DNA of 64,000 nt from positions 76,505 through 140,504 of the forward strand of contig CAWJTR010000039.1 of the NCBI GenBank assembly GCA_963845735.1, read 5' to 3'. The DNA is from AP-15 sp963845735 (GTDB lineage: Bacteria > Pseudomonadota > Alphaproteobacteria > ATCC43930 > CGMCC-115725). Position 1 is the stretch's first letter. The number at the start of each line of letters is the position of its first letter. Shown piece after piece: positions 46,086 to 55,425 of the stretch. A model generated the notes under the pieces. That model searched no databases. It saw only the letters and a list, made by a program, of their open reading frames with translations, and had not been told where the DNA came from. The position numbers were made by a program, and so were the translations under genes.

Positions 46086-47252
46086 ATGGTCCGGGCGGAG
46101 GTGTTGCAAGGGGTACGGCAGATGCGGTTTGAGGGGTTGCCGGAGCGGCATGAGCGAGGTGATTTGAGCCAGGAGGAGGCAGCCGAGATGCTGGGGATCT
46201 CGGAGCGGACCTTTCGCCGCTGGCGCGATCGGCGGCGCGACGAGGGTCCGGCGGGGCTGGTCGACCGGCGGATCGGCAAGCCGTCGAGCCGGCGTGCCGC
46301 GGTGGAGGAGATCCAGCGCATGCTGGGTCTGTACGAGGAGCGCTACGGCGGGTTTACGGTGAAGCATTTTCACGAGCAGCTGGTGAAGCGGCACCACTAC
46401 AAGCTCGGCTACACGGTGACCCGGCTGTCGCTGCAGGGTGCCGGGCTGGTCAAGCCAGCGCCCAGGCGCTCGGCGCACCGCAAGAAGCGGCCGCGGCGGC
46501 CGATGGTCGGCATGATGCTGCCCAGGATGCCTCGCGCTTTGCCTGGCTGCCCGGCGACGAGCGGCAATACGACCTGGTGGTCACGCTCGACGATGCGACG
46601 AGCGCGATCTACTCGGCCTTGCTGGTCGCGGAGGAAGGGACGGCGTCGAGCTTTCGCGGGCTGGCCGAGGTGATTGCGCGGCACGGCCGGTTCTGCGAAC
46701 TCGACACCGACCGGGGCAGCCATTATTTCCACATCCCCAAGGCTGGCGAGCCGGTCTCGAAGCGGGTGCACACGCAGGTGGGCCGGGCGCGGGCGCCGCT
46801 CGGCATCCGCCATATCGCGGCCTATTCGCCCGAAGCGCCGGCCGCTCCGAGCGGGCCTTCCGCACCTTGCAGGACCGCCTGCCCAAGGAGCTGGCGCTGG
46901 CCGGGATCGCCGGTCTGGAGGCAGCCAACCGGTTTATCGCCGAGCATTACCTGCCGGAGCACAACGCCGCCTTCGCGATCGCGCCGAGACCGGCCGCGCC
47001 TTGGTCCCCGACCGCGCCAACACGCCGGCGAGATCTGTGCCCCAGGAGGAGCGGGGGTGGCAACGACAACACCGTCAAGTGGGCGGCCGCTCGCAGATCC
47101 TGCCCAGCCCGCTGCGGCCCCACTTCGTGCGCGCCACGCTACGCATCCACGAATACCCGGGCGGCCGCCTGGCGGTCTTCCACGGCCCGCACCGTCTGGC
47201 CGACTACGATGCCGAAGGAAAGCTGCGCAATGACCAGAAACTGGCTGCCTGA
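46086..47252 (+). pseudogene. ISNCY-family transposase, several frameshifts
   Basis: The frame from 46086 gives MVRAEVLQGVRQMRFEGLPE, an HTH segment SQEEAAEMLGISERTFRRWR and YGGFTVKHFHEQLVKRHHYK to about 46500. Further blocks in other frames are YDLVVTLDDATSAIYSALLV (first Asp), CELDTDRGSHYFHIPKAGEP (second Asp), LQDRLPKELALAGIAGLEAA (after the Glu region) and ATLRIHEYPGGRLAVFHGPH to LRNDQKLAA, stop 47252. At least three or four frame changes occur. It is a different subgroup from the element at 1-1122. It lies 120 bases right of the IS5 copy. Confidence 0.85.
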
Positions 47253-47468
47253 GCCGCTTCGACAGGAGACAAGGGTGACACCACAGGCCCAACCACCACA
47301 GAAGCGGTCAATTGATGCGCTACAAATACCGGTCAACTTGACGCGTCCGCGACATCCCACTCCGGCATGGCGCGCCGGCGTTGACTAAGAGGGCTGCTGC
47401 GCTCGCCGTCGACAGCGACTCGGCGGTTGGAGCGCCATCGGCGGGATCATGCGCGGGCCGTGGCTCAC

Positions 47469-48992
47469 TTATTCGGCATCCGCGAGATCGAACAGTCTGT
47501 GTAGCCGATCGGAGAACCAGCCGGCCACCCGATTTGCCGGCACCGTTACGTCGATCTCGGGCGATGCGATCAGCTGCCCCGCAGCTTGCCGCCGCGCGAG
47601 CGCACGGCACAGTTCATGGGCAACCGCCGGCCGCGCCTCCAGGATCGGCGCTAGATCATCCTTTGTCAGCTCGTAAACGGCGGCAGGCACCAAGGCCGAG
47701 ATCTTGCCCACCGCGGCAGCCCCGGTTAGCAGCCCGATCTCGCCGTAATGATCACCCGGCCCGAGGCGCAACAGCTCGATTTCGCCTTCGGATACGAGAC
47801 AGGTCAGCGACAGCACACCGGAGCCAATGATGAACAGCGAATGCAACACCGTCCCCGGCTCGAGCAACACATCGCCCTTGTCGTAGCTCTTTTGCTTCAG
47901 TTTCGCAGCGAGCGTACGTCTCTCCTCCGCCGTCAAGCTGGCGAAGATCTCTACCAGGTCGAGCGCCCGCTCAGGAGCGGTCCGCGCTTTCTCCGCAACA
48001 TCGGCCGGTGCTGCCCCGTATGGCTGGTTCTGGGTCGAGGCAAGTTCGATGCCAGCCGCTGCCAAGTGTCGGCTAATCAGATCGAACAGCTCGTTCTGGG
48101 CGCGTGGGGCATGGGGCAAGTCTTCGACAAAGAACGTTATGTCGAATTCAGTGGCGGATGAGGTTATCGACTTGACGGTAATCGAGGGTGCAGGGGTCGC
48201 CAATATGAGCCGGGAGTTCTGGACCGCATATTCGAGGATCTCTGCCCCGGAAGCGGGCGGCGCCTTGGCATCCAGCTGAATGGTGACGGTCATCCCGTGG
48301 ATGCCGGAGGGCGAGCTGGCGTTGACGATCTTCGCCTTGGCGATGGTGCTGTTCGGCACGATCGCCAGATCCCGTTTTGCCGTCAGCACGAGCGTCGCGC
48401 GCCAGTTCATCTCGATGACCCGACCATCGGTCGTGCCGTCGATGCTGATCCAATCGCCCGGACGATAGGGGCGGCTGAAATTCAGCACGATACCGGAGAA
48501 TACGTCGCTCAGGGTGCTCTGCAGCGCCAGTCCGAGGATGATGGCGATGGCCCCCGAGGTCGCGAGCAAGCCCTGGATCGGAAGATCGAAGACATAGGCG
48601 ATGATGGCGAAGAGGGCGGCAAGATAAATCGCGCCAGCAACCAGATCCTGGATCAACTTGCCTTCGTGGGGGCGATGCTCGGTGACGACGAAGGCGCGCA
48701 GAAACCCGACCAAGAACCAGGCCGCATAGAGCCACCACGCGATTTTCAGGACGCCGTGGGCCGCATCGCGGATTGGCACGCCGGTCGATTGCAGCTTCTG
48801 ATAGGGGACGATCCCGGCGTACAGCAAGACGACCGTGAGAACGAGAAAGAAGACCACCCGCACGATCGCACGGCGCAGCGGATGCTTGCGAAACAGCAGA
48901 TGCGTCAGCAAACCGCCCAGGGAAAAAATTACTAGGGCGATAACCAATGGGTCGCGAGCGGCTGCCACCGTCGCAGCCGGGAGGTCGATCAT
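47469..48992 (-). CDS. MscS-type mechanosensitive channel with cyclic-nucleotide-binding domain
   Basis: A 507-residue inner-membrane protein. Four or five hydrophobic segments occupy residues 15-160. The pore-lining helix and beta domain of MscS follow: ATSGAIAIILGLALQSTLSD, FSGIVLNFSRPYRPGDWISI and AIVPNSTIAKAKIVNASSPS. After the MscS C-terminal domain, residues about 370-480 form a cyclic-nucleotide-binding fold: SYDKGDVLLEPGTVLHSLFI and LGPGDHYGEIGLLTGAAAVG. Such fusions are known as bacterial CNG-type channels and may respond to cAMP or membrane tension. ATG 48992 is preferred. Confidence 0.87.
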   Translation of the reverse strand: MIDLPAATVAAARDPLVIALVIFSLGGLLTHLLFRKHPLRRAIVRVVFFLVLTVVLLYAGIVPYQKLQSTGVPIRDAAHGVLKIAWWLYAAWFLVGFLRAFVVTEHRPHEGKLIQDLVAGAIYLAALFAIIAYVFDLPIQGLLATSGAIAIILGLALQSTLSDVFSGIVLNFSRPYRPGDWISIDGTTDGRVIEMNWRATLVLTAKRDLAIVPNSTIAKAKIVNASSPSGIHGMTVTIQLDAKAPPASGAEILEYAVQNSRLILATPAPSITVKSITSSATEFDITFFVEDLPHAPRAQNELFDLISRHLAAAGIELASTQNQPYGAAPADVAEKARTAPERALDLVEIFASLTAEERRTLAAKLKQKSYDKGDVLLEPGTVLHSLFIIGSGVLSLTCLVSEGEIELLRLGPGDHYGEIGLLTGAAAVGKISALVPAAVYELTKDDLAPILEARPAVAHELCRALARRQAAGQLIASPEIDVTVPANRVAGWFSDRLHRLFDLADAE

Positions 48993-49329
48993 CTCGCCGG
49001 GTCTCCGATCGTGGGTCGGGTACGGTAGAGATAAGCCGAAAGTGGTGCGGCGGCCATCCCTCGCGCCTTTCGACTTCGGGTAACGGTTTTGACGTCCGGT
49101 CCTAGTCGCCCCGAGGCGTTCCGGTGCTAACGCCGCCGCGATTGCTCGCAAACGGGCGATTAGCGGCACCGATAATGCGATAAGGGATGCCAAGAGCGGC
49201 GTAATACGCCTCGCGGCTCGATCTAGCGGTTTAGGATCGAAAGCTCCCGGAGATCAGGAAGCGATCAGATGAGTTACGGCTACATCCGCGCGGCGGCCCG
49301 TCGCCGCGCCGCAGCTACCGTTTCGAGTC
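48993..49329. other. Divergent spacer between MscS-CNBD and cytochrome b561 genes
   Basis: Both promoters must lie here. A 24-codon open frame at 49269-49343 with an AGGA upstream overlaps the cytochrome start codon and may be a leader. Nothing else recognised. Confidence 0.4.
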
Positions 49330-49908
49330 GTGCCGCCCTCTGAGCAGGCCTCCGCGGCCGCCGGCGGCAGCTATGGTCGGGCTGCGCGCGCCCTGCACTG
49401 GTTCGTCGCGGCGCTCGCGGTCATGGTCGTTGCGTTCGGCTGGGCAACGGAAGCGGCGGCGCGCAACACTCCTGCACGAGGTAGCCTCCTGCTACTGCAC
49501 GGCTCGATCGGCCTGACTATTCTCGCAGTGATGATCGTCCGCATCCTGTGGCGCTGGCTGCAGCCTGCGCCGGTGCTGCCGCCTAGTCTCACCCGGCTGG
49601 AGGCGGCGCTCGCCCACCTTACCCATTTCGGGCTCTATCTTCTCTTCACTGGGATGCCGCTCGCCGGTTATGTGAATGCGGCAGCGCAAGGCCATGCCGT
49701 CAGCCTGTTCGGCATGGTCTCGATCCCGCCGCTACTGCCGATCAACCTACGGCTAGCGCAGGCGGCGATCGCTGCTCATCTGGTCGGGCAATACCTCGTC
49801 TATCTGCTCGTCGCCGCCCATGTTGCCGCGGCGTTATTCCACGGCATCGTCAGGAGAGACGGAGTGCTTGAGCGGATGTTGCCCCGGCGAGGCTCGGCTT
49901 GGCAGTAG
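49330..49908 (+). CDS. Cytochrome b561 family protein
   Basis: A 192-residue membrane protein with four helices and haem-ligand His positions: RAARALHWFVAALAVMVVAF, LLLLHGSIGLTILAVMIVRI, HLTHFGLYLLFTGMPLAGYV and LLVAAHVAAALFHGIVRRDG. The family carries b-type haems and passes electrons between quinones and periplasmic partners. The GTG at 49330 lacks a strong site; a short upstream frame ends over it, so translation may be coupled. Confidence 0.87.
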   Translation: MPPSEQASAAAGGSYGRAARALHWFVAALAVMVVAFGWATEAAARNTPARGSLLLLHGSIGLTILAVMIVRILWRWLQPAPVLPPSLTRLEAALAHLTHFGLYLLFTGMPLAGYVNAAAQGHAVSLFGMVSIPPLLPINLRLAQAAIAAHLVGQYLVYLLVAAHVAAALFHGIVRRDGVLERMLPRRGSAWQ

Positions 49909-49961
49909 CGCTGGAGCCTCGCCGGCATTCCGGTCGGAAGCGGGATGCGCCGAAGCGCGTC

Positions 49962-50321
49962 CTATCCGGAGCAGGCGGTGACCAGACTGAGACGGGTGTG
50001 GAAAAACTCCAGCGCCTCGGCGAGGCTGCGGGCGCTACGCAGCCTTTGCCGCCCGCTTTGCACGATGAATTCGGCCGGGCGGGCCGACGACGGCGCGGTC
50101 TTTAGGATCGTGAACGCCGACGCTTCGTGAGTATGGCGAAACACCGAGAAACGGGCCATCCCGTTGCCGTGATCGATCGCGTAATCGCGCCACTCGCCAC
50201 GGATCACGTGGCGGCTGTAGAGGCCAAGAAGCTGGTTCAGCTCGGAGCGCGTGAAATAGATCGTGTGCTGCCGCGTACGATAATCGGCGAGCGCCAGCAC
50301 GCTAGCAGTCTTCCGGCTCAT
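49962..50321 (-). CDS. DUF2794 family protein
   Basis: A 119-residue protein. It shows the DUF2794 features YFTRSELNQLLGLYSRHVIR, GEWRDYAIDHGNGMARFSVF and RLRSARSLAEALEFFHTRLS. The family is small, found mainly in alphaproteobacteria, and has no known function. AAGGACAGCG precedes ATG 50321. It is divergent from the FAD oxidoreductase gene. Confidence 0.83.
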   Translation of the reverse strand: MSRKTASVLALADYRTRQHTIYFTRSELNQLLGLYSRHVIRGEWRDYAIDHGNGMARFSVFRHTHEASAFTILKTAPSSARPAEFIVQSGRQRLRSARSLAEALEFFHTRLSLVTACSG

Positions 50322-50532
50322 CGCTGTCCTTCGCCGATTGGCACGAAAGTAGAGTGTGCGCGATTTCGTTGGTGACGTCCAGCCGCCTCGCGCTGCCGAT
50401 GAAAGGCTGGCCGCGGCAGAGTGTCTCGCACAGCACGGGACTTGACCGATGCCGTCGGCGGGCGAACAACAGCGCGAGCAACGTTCGGCCGTGCGCGGCT
50501 GCAGCTGACCACCACGGCAGTGGAGAGGGTGA

Positions 50533-51639
50533 GTGGACGAGGTCGAATGCGTCGTGGCCGGCGCCGGAGTGATCGGGCTCGCAGCGGCACGGGCATTGGC
50601 GCTGGCCGGCCGGGAGGTGCTCGTGCTGGAGCGCGCCTGGACGATCGGGTTCGAGACCTCCTCGCGCAACAGCGAAGTCATCCACAGCGGGATCTACTAC
50701 CCGGCTGGAAGCCTCAAGGCGACATGTTGCGTCGCCGGGCGCCAGCGGCTCTACGCCTATTGCCGCGAGCGCGGGGTTCCGCATGCCCAGCTCGGCAAGC
50801 TGATTGTTGCTGCCCACGACAGCGAGATCCCGGCTCTGGAAAAGATTGCCGCCGCCGCACACGCCAACGGCGTCGACGATGTCGAGTGGCTCTCCGCCGG
50901 ACAAGCGCAAACCCTGGAGCCGGCGCTCAATTGCGTGGCCGCGCTGTTGTCGCCGTCGACCGGCATCATCGATAGTCACGCGCTGATGCTCGCCTACCAG
51001 GGCGAGGCCGAGGCCGCGGGAGCGACGATCGTGCTGCGCACCCCGATCCTCTCCGGCGTTGTGGGCGCGGACGGATTCGATCTCACCGTCGGCGGGGCCG
51101 AGCCCGGCACCATCCGCTGCCGGTTTCTGGTCAACGCCGCGGGGCTCCACGCACCCGCGTTGGCCGCAGCGATCGCGGGAGTTCCGGCCCGGTCGATCCC
51201 AACCGCCTATTTCTGCCGCGGCGTGTACTTCACTCTCAGTGGCCGCTCGCCGTTCAGACGGCTGGTCTACCCGGTGCCGCCAGCGGGCGGGCTCGGGGTC
51301 CATATTACCCTCGACCTCGCCGGCCAGGCGCGGTTCGGACCTGATGTCGAATGGATTTCCGGGATCGATTATGCGGTCGACCCGGCATGCGGCGACGCGT
51401 TCTATGCCGCCATTCGCAGCTACTGGCCGGATCTGCGCGACGGCGCCTTGCAGCCGGGCTATGCCGGGATCAGGCCTAAGATCAGCGGACCCGCGGAGCC
51501 CGCCGCCGATTTTGTCGTTCAGGGACCGGCGACCCACGGCGTGCCGGGGCTGGTCAACCTCTACGGCATCGAATCACCGGGTCTGACCGCGTCCCTGCCG
51601 CTGGCCGACGAGGTAGTCAGGCGGCTGACCGAAACCTAA
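50533..51639 (+). CDS. FAD-dependent oxidoreductase (L-2-hydroxyglutarate oxidase-like)
   Basis: A 368-residue DAO-family flavoprotein. The FAD motif is VVAGAGVIGLAAARALALAG. The next block, SSRNSEVIHSGIYYPAGSLK, is typical of the LhgO/L2HGDH branch, followed by PSTGIIDSHALMLAYQGEAE and FLVNAAGLHAPALAAAIAG and the C-terminal NLYGIESPGLTASLPLADEV. Members oxidise L-2-hydroxyglutarate or related 2-hydroxy acids to keto acids. The GTG start has GGAGAGGGTGA before it. Confidence 0.85.
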   Translation: MDEVECVVAGAGVIGLAAARALALAGREVLVLERAWTIGFETSSRNSEVIHSGIYYPAGSLKATCCVAGRQRLYAYCRERGVPHAQLGKLIVAAHDSEIPALEKIAAAAHANGVDDVEWLSAGQAQTLEPALNCVAALLSPSTGIIDSHALMLAYQGEAEAAGATIVLRTPILSGVVGADGFDLTVGGAEPGTIRCRFLVNAAGLHAPALAAAIAGVPARSIPTAYFCRGVYFTLSGRSPFRRLVYPVPPAGGLGVHITLDLAGQARFGPDVEWISGIDYAVDPACGDAFYAAIRSYWPDLRDGALQPGYAGIRPKISGPAEPAADFVVQGPATHGVPGLVNLYGIESPGLTASLPLADEVVRRLTET

Positions 51640-51759
51640 CCCGGCCACAGATGCCTTACAATCGTTCCGCGTATCCCCAGATCTCGGTTCGTCGCACCGC
51701 GGCGTGCCGCGCCCCGGACAGGCTCTCTCATCCCCGCTCTGGACTACCGGAGTGCAGTT

Positions 51760-52878
51760 ATGCTGATCGGCGTCCCCAAAGAAGTGAAAACTCACGAGTA
51801 CCGTGTCGGCCTCGTTCCCGGCAGTGTGCGCGAGCTTACCCATCATGGCCACGAGGTCATCGTCGAAGCGGGGGTCGGCGCCGGAATCGGCTTCGGCGAT
51901 CGGGAGTACCGATCGGCCGGCGCGCGGATCTCTACGACTGCCGCAGAAGTCTTCGCCGCCGCCGAGCTGATCGCCAAGGTCAAGGAGCCGCAGCCGCAAG
52001 AGGTGGCGCTGCTGCATCGCGGCCAGATCCTGTTCACCTATCTGCACCTCGCGGCGGACAAGGAGTTGACGCAGAGCTTGATCCGATCGGGGGCGATCGC
52101 GATTGGTTATGAGACTGTCACCGACGCCCGCGGCGGCCTGCCGCTACTGGCCCCGATGAGCGAGGTCGCCGGGCGGATGTCGGTGCATGTCGGGGCGCAC
52201 TGTCTCGAAAAAGAGCAGGGCGGGATCGGCGTGCTGCTCGGCGGGGTTCCCGGCGTCCCCGCGGCCAAGGTCGTGATCCTCGGCGGTGGCGTCGCCGGCA
52301 CCAACGCGGCGCGCATGGCGATGGGGATGGAGGCCTACGTCACCGTCATCGACCGCTCGCTGCCGCGACTCTACGAGCTCGATCTGCAGTTCGGTGCGCA
52401 GCTGCACACCCTTTATTCGACTATGGAGAATATCGAGCGCGAGGTCGCCGCGGCCGATCTGGTAATCGGCGCGGTGCTGATCCCCGGCGCCGCCGCGCCA
52501 AGGCTGGTCAGCCGCGACCTCGTCCGGGCGATGCGGCCGGGGACCGTGATCGTCGATATTTCGATCGATCAGGGCGGTTGCTTCGAAACCAGCCGACCGA
52601 CGACGCATGCGGCGCCGACCTATATCGAGGAAGGGGTGGTGCATTACTGCGTGACCAATATGCCGGCGGCGGTGGCGCGCACCTCGACCGTCGCCCTCAA
52701 CAACGCCACCTTGCCCTTCGTCTTGGCGCTCGCCGATCACGGCTGGCGGGGCGCGCTCGCCGAAGACCCGCATCTGCGCAATGGGCTCAACATATGCCGC
52801 GGGCGGGTAACCCATCCGGCGGTGGCGCACGACCTCGGGCTGCCGCTGACCCCGGCCGACGGCGCGCTGGCGGAATGA
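51760..52878 (+). CDS. ald: Alanine dehydrogenase
   Basis: A 372-residue NAD-dependent enzyme converting L-alanine to pyruvate and ammonia. It begins MLIGVPKEVKTHEYRVGLVP. The Lys in AELIAKVKEPQ and His in FTYLHLAADKE bind pyruvate; the NAD fold has VVILGGGVAGTNAARMAMGM and the acidic VTVIDRS; DISIDQGGCFETSRPTTH carries the catalytic Asp. Length is normal for the family. It stands between an FAD oxidoreductase and a methyltransferase, 120 bases after the former. Confidence 0.95.
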   Translation: MLIGVPKEVKTHEYRVGLVPGSVRELTHHGHEVIVEAGVGAGIGFGDREYRSAGARISTTAAEVFAAAELIAKVKEPQPQEVALLHRGQILFTYLHLAADKELTQSLIRSGAIAIGYETVTDARGGLPLLAPMSEVAGRMSVHVGAHCLEKEQGGIGVLLGGVPGVPAAKVVILGGGVAGTNAARMAMGMEAYVTVIDRSLPRLYELDLQFGAQLHTLYSTMENIEREVAAADLVIGAVLIPGAAAPRLVSRDLVRAMRPGTVIVDISIDQGGCFETSRPTTHAAPTYIEEGVVHYCVTNMPAAVARTSTVALNNATLPFVLALADHGWRGALAEDPHLRNGLNICRGRVTHPAVAHDLGLPLTPADGALAE

Positions 52879-52994
52879 TGCCGCAAATTCTTAGAAACCG
52901 CGGCGCCAGCCTTTTTGCCTCGCTGGAACTTTCCCTATGGACTGCCCGCGAGCCGCTCCCTATCTCACACAAAACAGGGCTAGAGACGGGGGAA

Positions 52995-53633
52995 ATGACG
53001 GTCCTTCCGGACATCGCAGCGACGCCTGTCGATGAGTCTCCCGATCTGTTCGGCGGGGCGGCGACCATCATGCATATCGATGGCGCCGCCATTGCGGCGA
53101 TCACCGATCTCTATCGCGAGATCTTGCCTATAGGTGGCGCCATACTCGACCTGATGTCGGGGTGGCTGAGCCACCTGCCGCCCGAAGTTCCCTATTCGCG
53201 GGTGGTGGGGATCGGCCTCAACCCGTGCGAACTGGCGGAGAACCCGTTTCTCGACGAATGGCGGGTCCAGGATTTGAACCGTAATCCGCATCTTCCTTTC
53301 GCCGATCACGAATTCGATGGTGCCGCGTTGTGCGTTTCGGTCCAGCTCCTGACTCGACCGGCCGAGGTGATCCGCGAGGTCGGGCGGGTGCTGAAGCCAG
53401 GCGCGCCGCTCGTCGTGACCTTTTCGGAGCGCTGCCGACCGACCCGCGCCATCGGATGCTGGTGTCTGCACGACGATGCCGGGCATTTGTGCCTGATCGC
53501 GCACCATTTTGCCGAAGCCGGCAACTGGGGCGACATCCGCTGTCTCGACCGGACCCCGCCAGGCGGCGGCGACCCGCTCTACGCCGTGATCGGGCGCAGC
53601 CTCGGCCGTTGGCCCGTGGCGAGCGACGATTAA
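52995..53633 (+). CDS. Methyltransferase-like protein
   Basis: A 212-residue protein with a class I methyltransferase layout: GAILDLMSGWLSHLPPEVPY (a degenerate motif I), SRVVGIGLNPCELAENPFLD, LPFADHEFDGAALCVSVQLL and VGRVLKPGAPLVVTFSERCR. GGGGGAA before ATG 52995 supports the start. The substrate is unknown. Its stop is within a tandem duplication at 53620-53649. Confidence 0.75.
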   Translation: MTVLPDIAATPVDESPDLFGGAATIMHIDGAAIAAITDLYREILPIGGAILDLMSGWLSHLPPEVPYSRVVGIGLNPCELAENPFLDEWRVQDLNRNPHLPFADHEFDGAALCVSVQLLTRPAEVIREVGRVLKPGAPLVVTFSERCRPTRAIGCWCLHDDAGHLCLIAHHFAEAGNWGDIRCLDRTPPGGGDPLYAVIGRSLGRWPVASDD

Positions 53634-53649
53634 CTCGAGCGACGATTAA
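53620..53649. repeat. 14-base tandem-type duplication over a stop codon
   Basis: CGAGCGACGATTAA occurs at 53620-53633 and 53636-53649, separated by CT. The first copy contains the methyltransferase stop codon. Confidence 0.6.
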
Positions 53650-53657
53650 ACTGATAA

Positions 53658-54173
53658 TCAGGAGTTGTAGGCGACAATCGCGGTGACGGGTACGTCGATG
53701 CGGCTGCGGCCTTGCAAAAAACTCAGCTCGATGATGCAGCCCGCCGCGGTTACCAAGCCACCCCGGTGACGGACAAGATCGATGGCGGCGCGCATCGTTC
53801 CCCCGGTCGCCAACAGATCGTCGAGCACGACGACGCGCTGGCCCGCGGCGAAGGCGTCTTCCTGGATCTCAATGGTGTCGCTGCCATATTCGAGGTCATA
53901 AGAATGGCGCACCGTCTTGCCGGGCAATTTTCCTTGCTTGCGGATCATCGCGAAGCCGCAGCCGAGCTCGTAGGCGACCGGTGCTGCAACAAGAAATCCA
54001 CGGGATTCGATGCCGATCAGAAGATCGGGCTGATGCGGCCGCAACGCATCGGCAAGACGGGTGACCGTGGCCCGCCATGCAGCCGGGTGCGCGAGCAAGG
54101 TCGAAATGTCGTAAAAAAGGATGCCCTGCCTGGGAAAGTCGGGGATCGAACGGATGTGTTGCTTGAGGTCCAT
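53658..54173 (-). CDS. apt: Adenine phosphoribosyltransferase
   Basis: A 171-residue purine-salvage enzyme making AMP from adenine and PRPP. It starts MDLKQHIRSIPDFPRQGILF and has LLIGIESRGFLVAAPVAYEL, the hood region KQGKLPGKTVRHSYDLEYGS, and the PRPP motif RVVVLDDLLATGGTMRAAID. Length and order are normal. It converges with the preceding methyltransferase gene and is divergent from the Mla-type operon. Confidence 0.95.
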   Translation of the reverse strand: MDLKQHIRSIPDFPRQGILFYDISTLLAHPAAWRATVTRLADALRPHQPDLLIGIESRGFLVAAPVAYELGCGFAMIRKQGKLPGKTVRHSYDLEYGSDTIEIQEDAFAAGQRVVVLDDLLATGGTMRAAIDLVRHRGGLVTAAGCIIELSFLQGRSRIDVPVTAIVAYNS

Positions 54174-54286
54174 GACAACTGTCCCCGGCGAGCGAGCTGA
54201 GGCGATCTCTGTGCGCAGCTTGCGACATAGCCGCTTTTGCCATAGTTGAAAAGGCCTCGACCAGGGCACCCAGTCTCACAGGCATC

Positions 54287-55423
54287 ATGGCGGCGATCGC
54301 GGCCACTCTCGACAAAACCGAAGACGCTGGATCCCTGGTGCTGACGGCGGCCGGGGAATGGCTCGTAGCGACCGCCGCCGAACTCGACCGCAGGCTCCGC
54401 GCGTTGGAGATACCGGCGGGGAGGCGGGTGACGCTCGATCTGGCCGGGATCGATCGGCTCGATACCACGGGCGCATGGCTGCTACTGCGCACCGAGCACG
54501 TTCTGACCGACCGGGGCAATGCGGTCGAGATGCGGAATTTGCGGCCGAGCTTCGAGCCGCTGATCGACCAGGTGCGAGCGACCGGGATTATTGCTCCGGC
54601 CCGCCATCCGCGACCGGCGCATCACTCTCTCCTCGGGTTCATCGCCCGAATTGGGGAGATTTCGCTGGGCCTGATCGCTCGCGCCTACAGCATCCTCGGC
54701 TTCTTCGGCATTGTTTGCGCGGCCTCGTTCCGAATGGCGCGCCACCCGCGTCGAATCGGCGTTACATCGATTGTCGCCCAGATGGAGCAAACCGGGGTCA
54801 ACGCGCTGCCGATCGTCAGCCTGCTTACCTTCCTGATCGGGGTCGTCATCGCTTATCAGGGCGCCGATTATTTGCGCTTCTATGGGCTCGAGAGCTACAC
54901 GGTCCAATTGACGGCGGCGAGCATCCTACGCGAGTTGGGGGTTTTGCTCACCGCGATCATCATAGCTGGCCGCTCGGGGAGCGCCTTTACCGCCCAGATC
55001 GGGACGATGCGCGTCAACGAAGAAATCGACGCGATGCGCACCATTGGCCTCGACCCGGTCGAAGTGCTGGTGCTGCCGCGTCTCTTCGCGCTGCTGCTGA
55101 CCTTGCCGATGCTTACCCTCTGCGCCAACTTTATGGGGATCTTTGGCGGTGGGCTGATGGCCTGGGTCAAGCTCGGCATGGGTATTCCTGAATTCCTCAC
55201 CCATATGTCCACGGTCGCCCGATGGTCTTTCTGGATCGGCCTGATCAAGTCGCCGTTCTTTGCGGTAATCATCGCCTCGATCGGCTGCTACGAGGGATTT
55301 CAGGTGAGCGGCAGCGCCGAGAGCGTCGGCCGGCTTACGACGCTGTCGGTGGTTGAAGCGATTTTTCTCGTGATCGTGACCGACGCCGGATTTTCTATCT
55401 TCTTCTCCGCATTGCAGATTTGA
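54287..55423 (+). CDS. mlaE: MlaE-type ABC permease with N-terminal STAS domain
   Basis: A 378-residue inner-membrane subunit of an Mla/Ttg2-like phospholipid transporter. Residues 1-100 form a STAS domain (RVTLDLAGIDRLDTTGAWLL), the part supplied by MlaB in E. coli. The permease shows VTSIVAQMEQTGVNALPIVS, LLTFLIGVVIAYQGADYLRF, GSAFTAQIGTMRVNEEIDAM and SIGCYEGFQVSGSAESVGRL. STAS and permease fused in one chain is usual in alphaproteobacteria. It is followed by the ATPase after two bases. Confidence 0.92.
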   Translation: MAAIAATLDKTEDAGSLVLTAAGEWLVATAAELDRRLRALEIPAGRRVTLDLAGIDRLDTTGAWLLLRTEHVLTDRGNAVEMRNLRPSFEPLIDQVRATGIIAPARHPRPAHHSLLGFIARIGEISLGLIARAYSILGFFGIVCAASFRMARHPRRIGVTSIVAQMEQTGVNALPIVSLLTFLIGVVIAYQGADYLRFYGLESYTVQLTAASILRELGVLLTAIIIAGRSGSAFTAQIGTMRVNEEIDAMRTIGLDPVEVLVLPRLFALLLTLPMLTLCANFMGIFGGGLMAWVKLGMGIPEFLTHMSTVARWSFWIGLIKSPFFAVIIASIGCYEGFQVSGSAESVGRLTTLSVVEAIFLVIVTDAGFSIFFSALQI

Positions 55424-55425
55424 GC

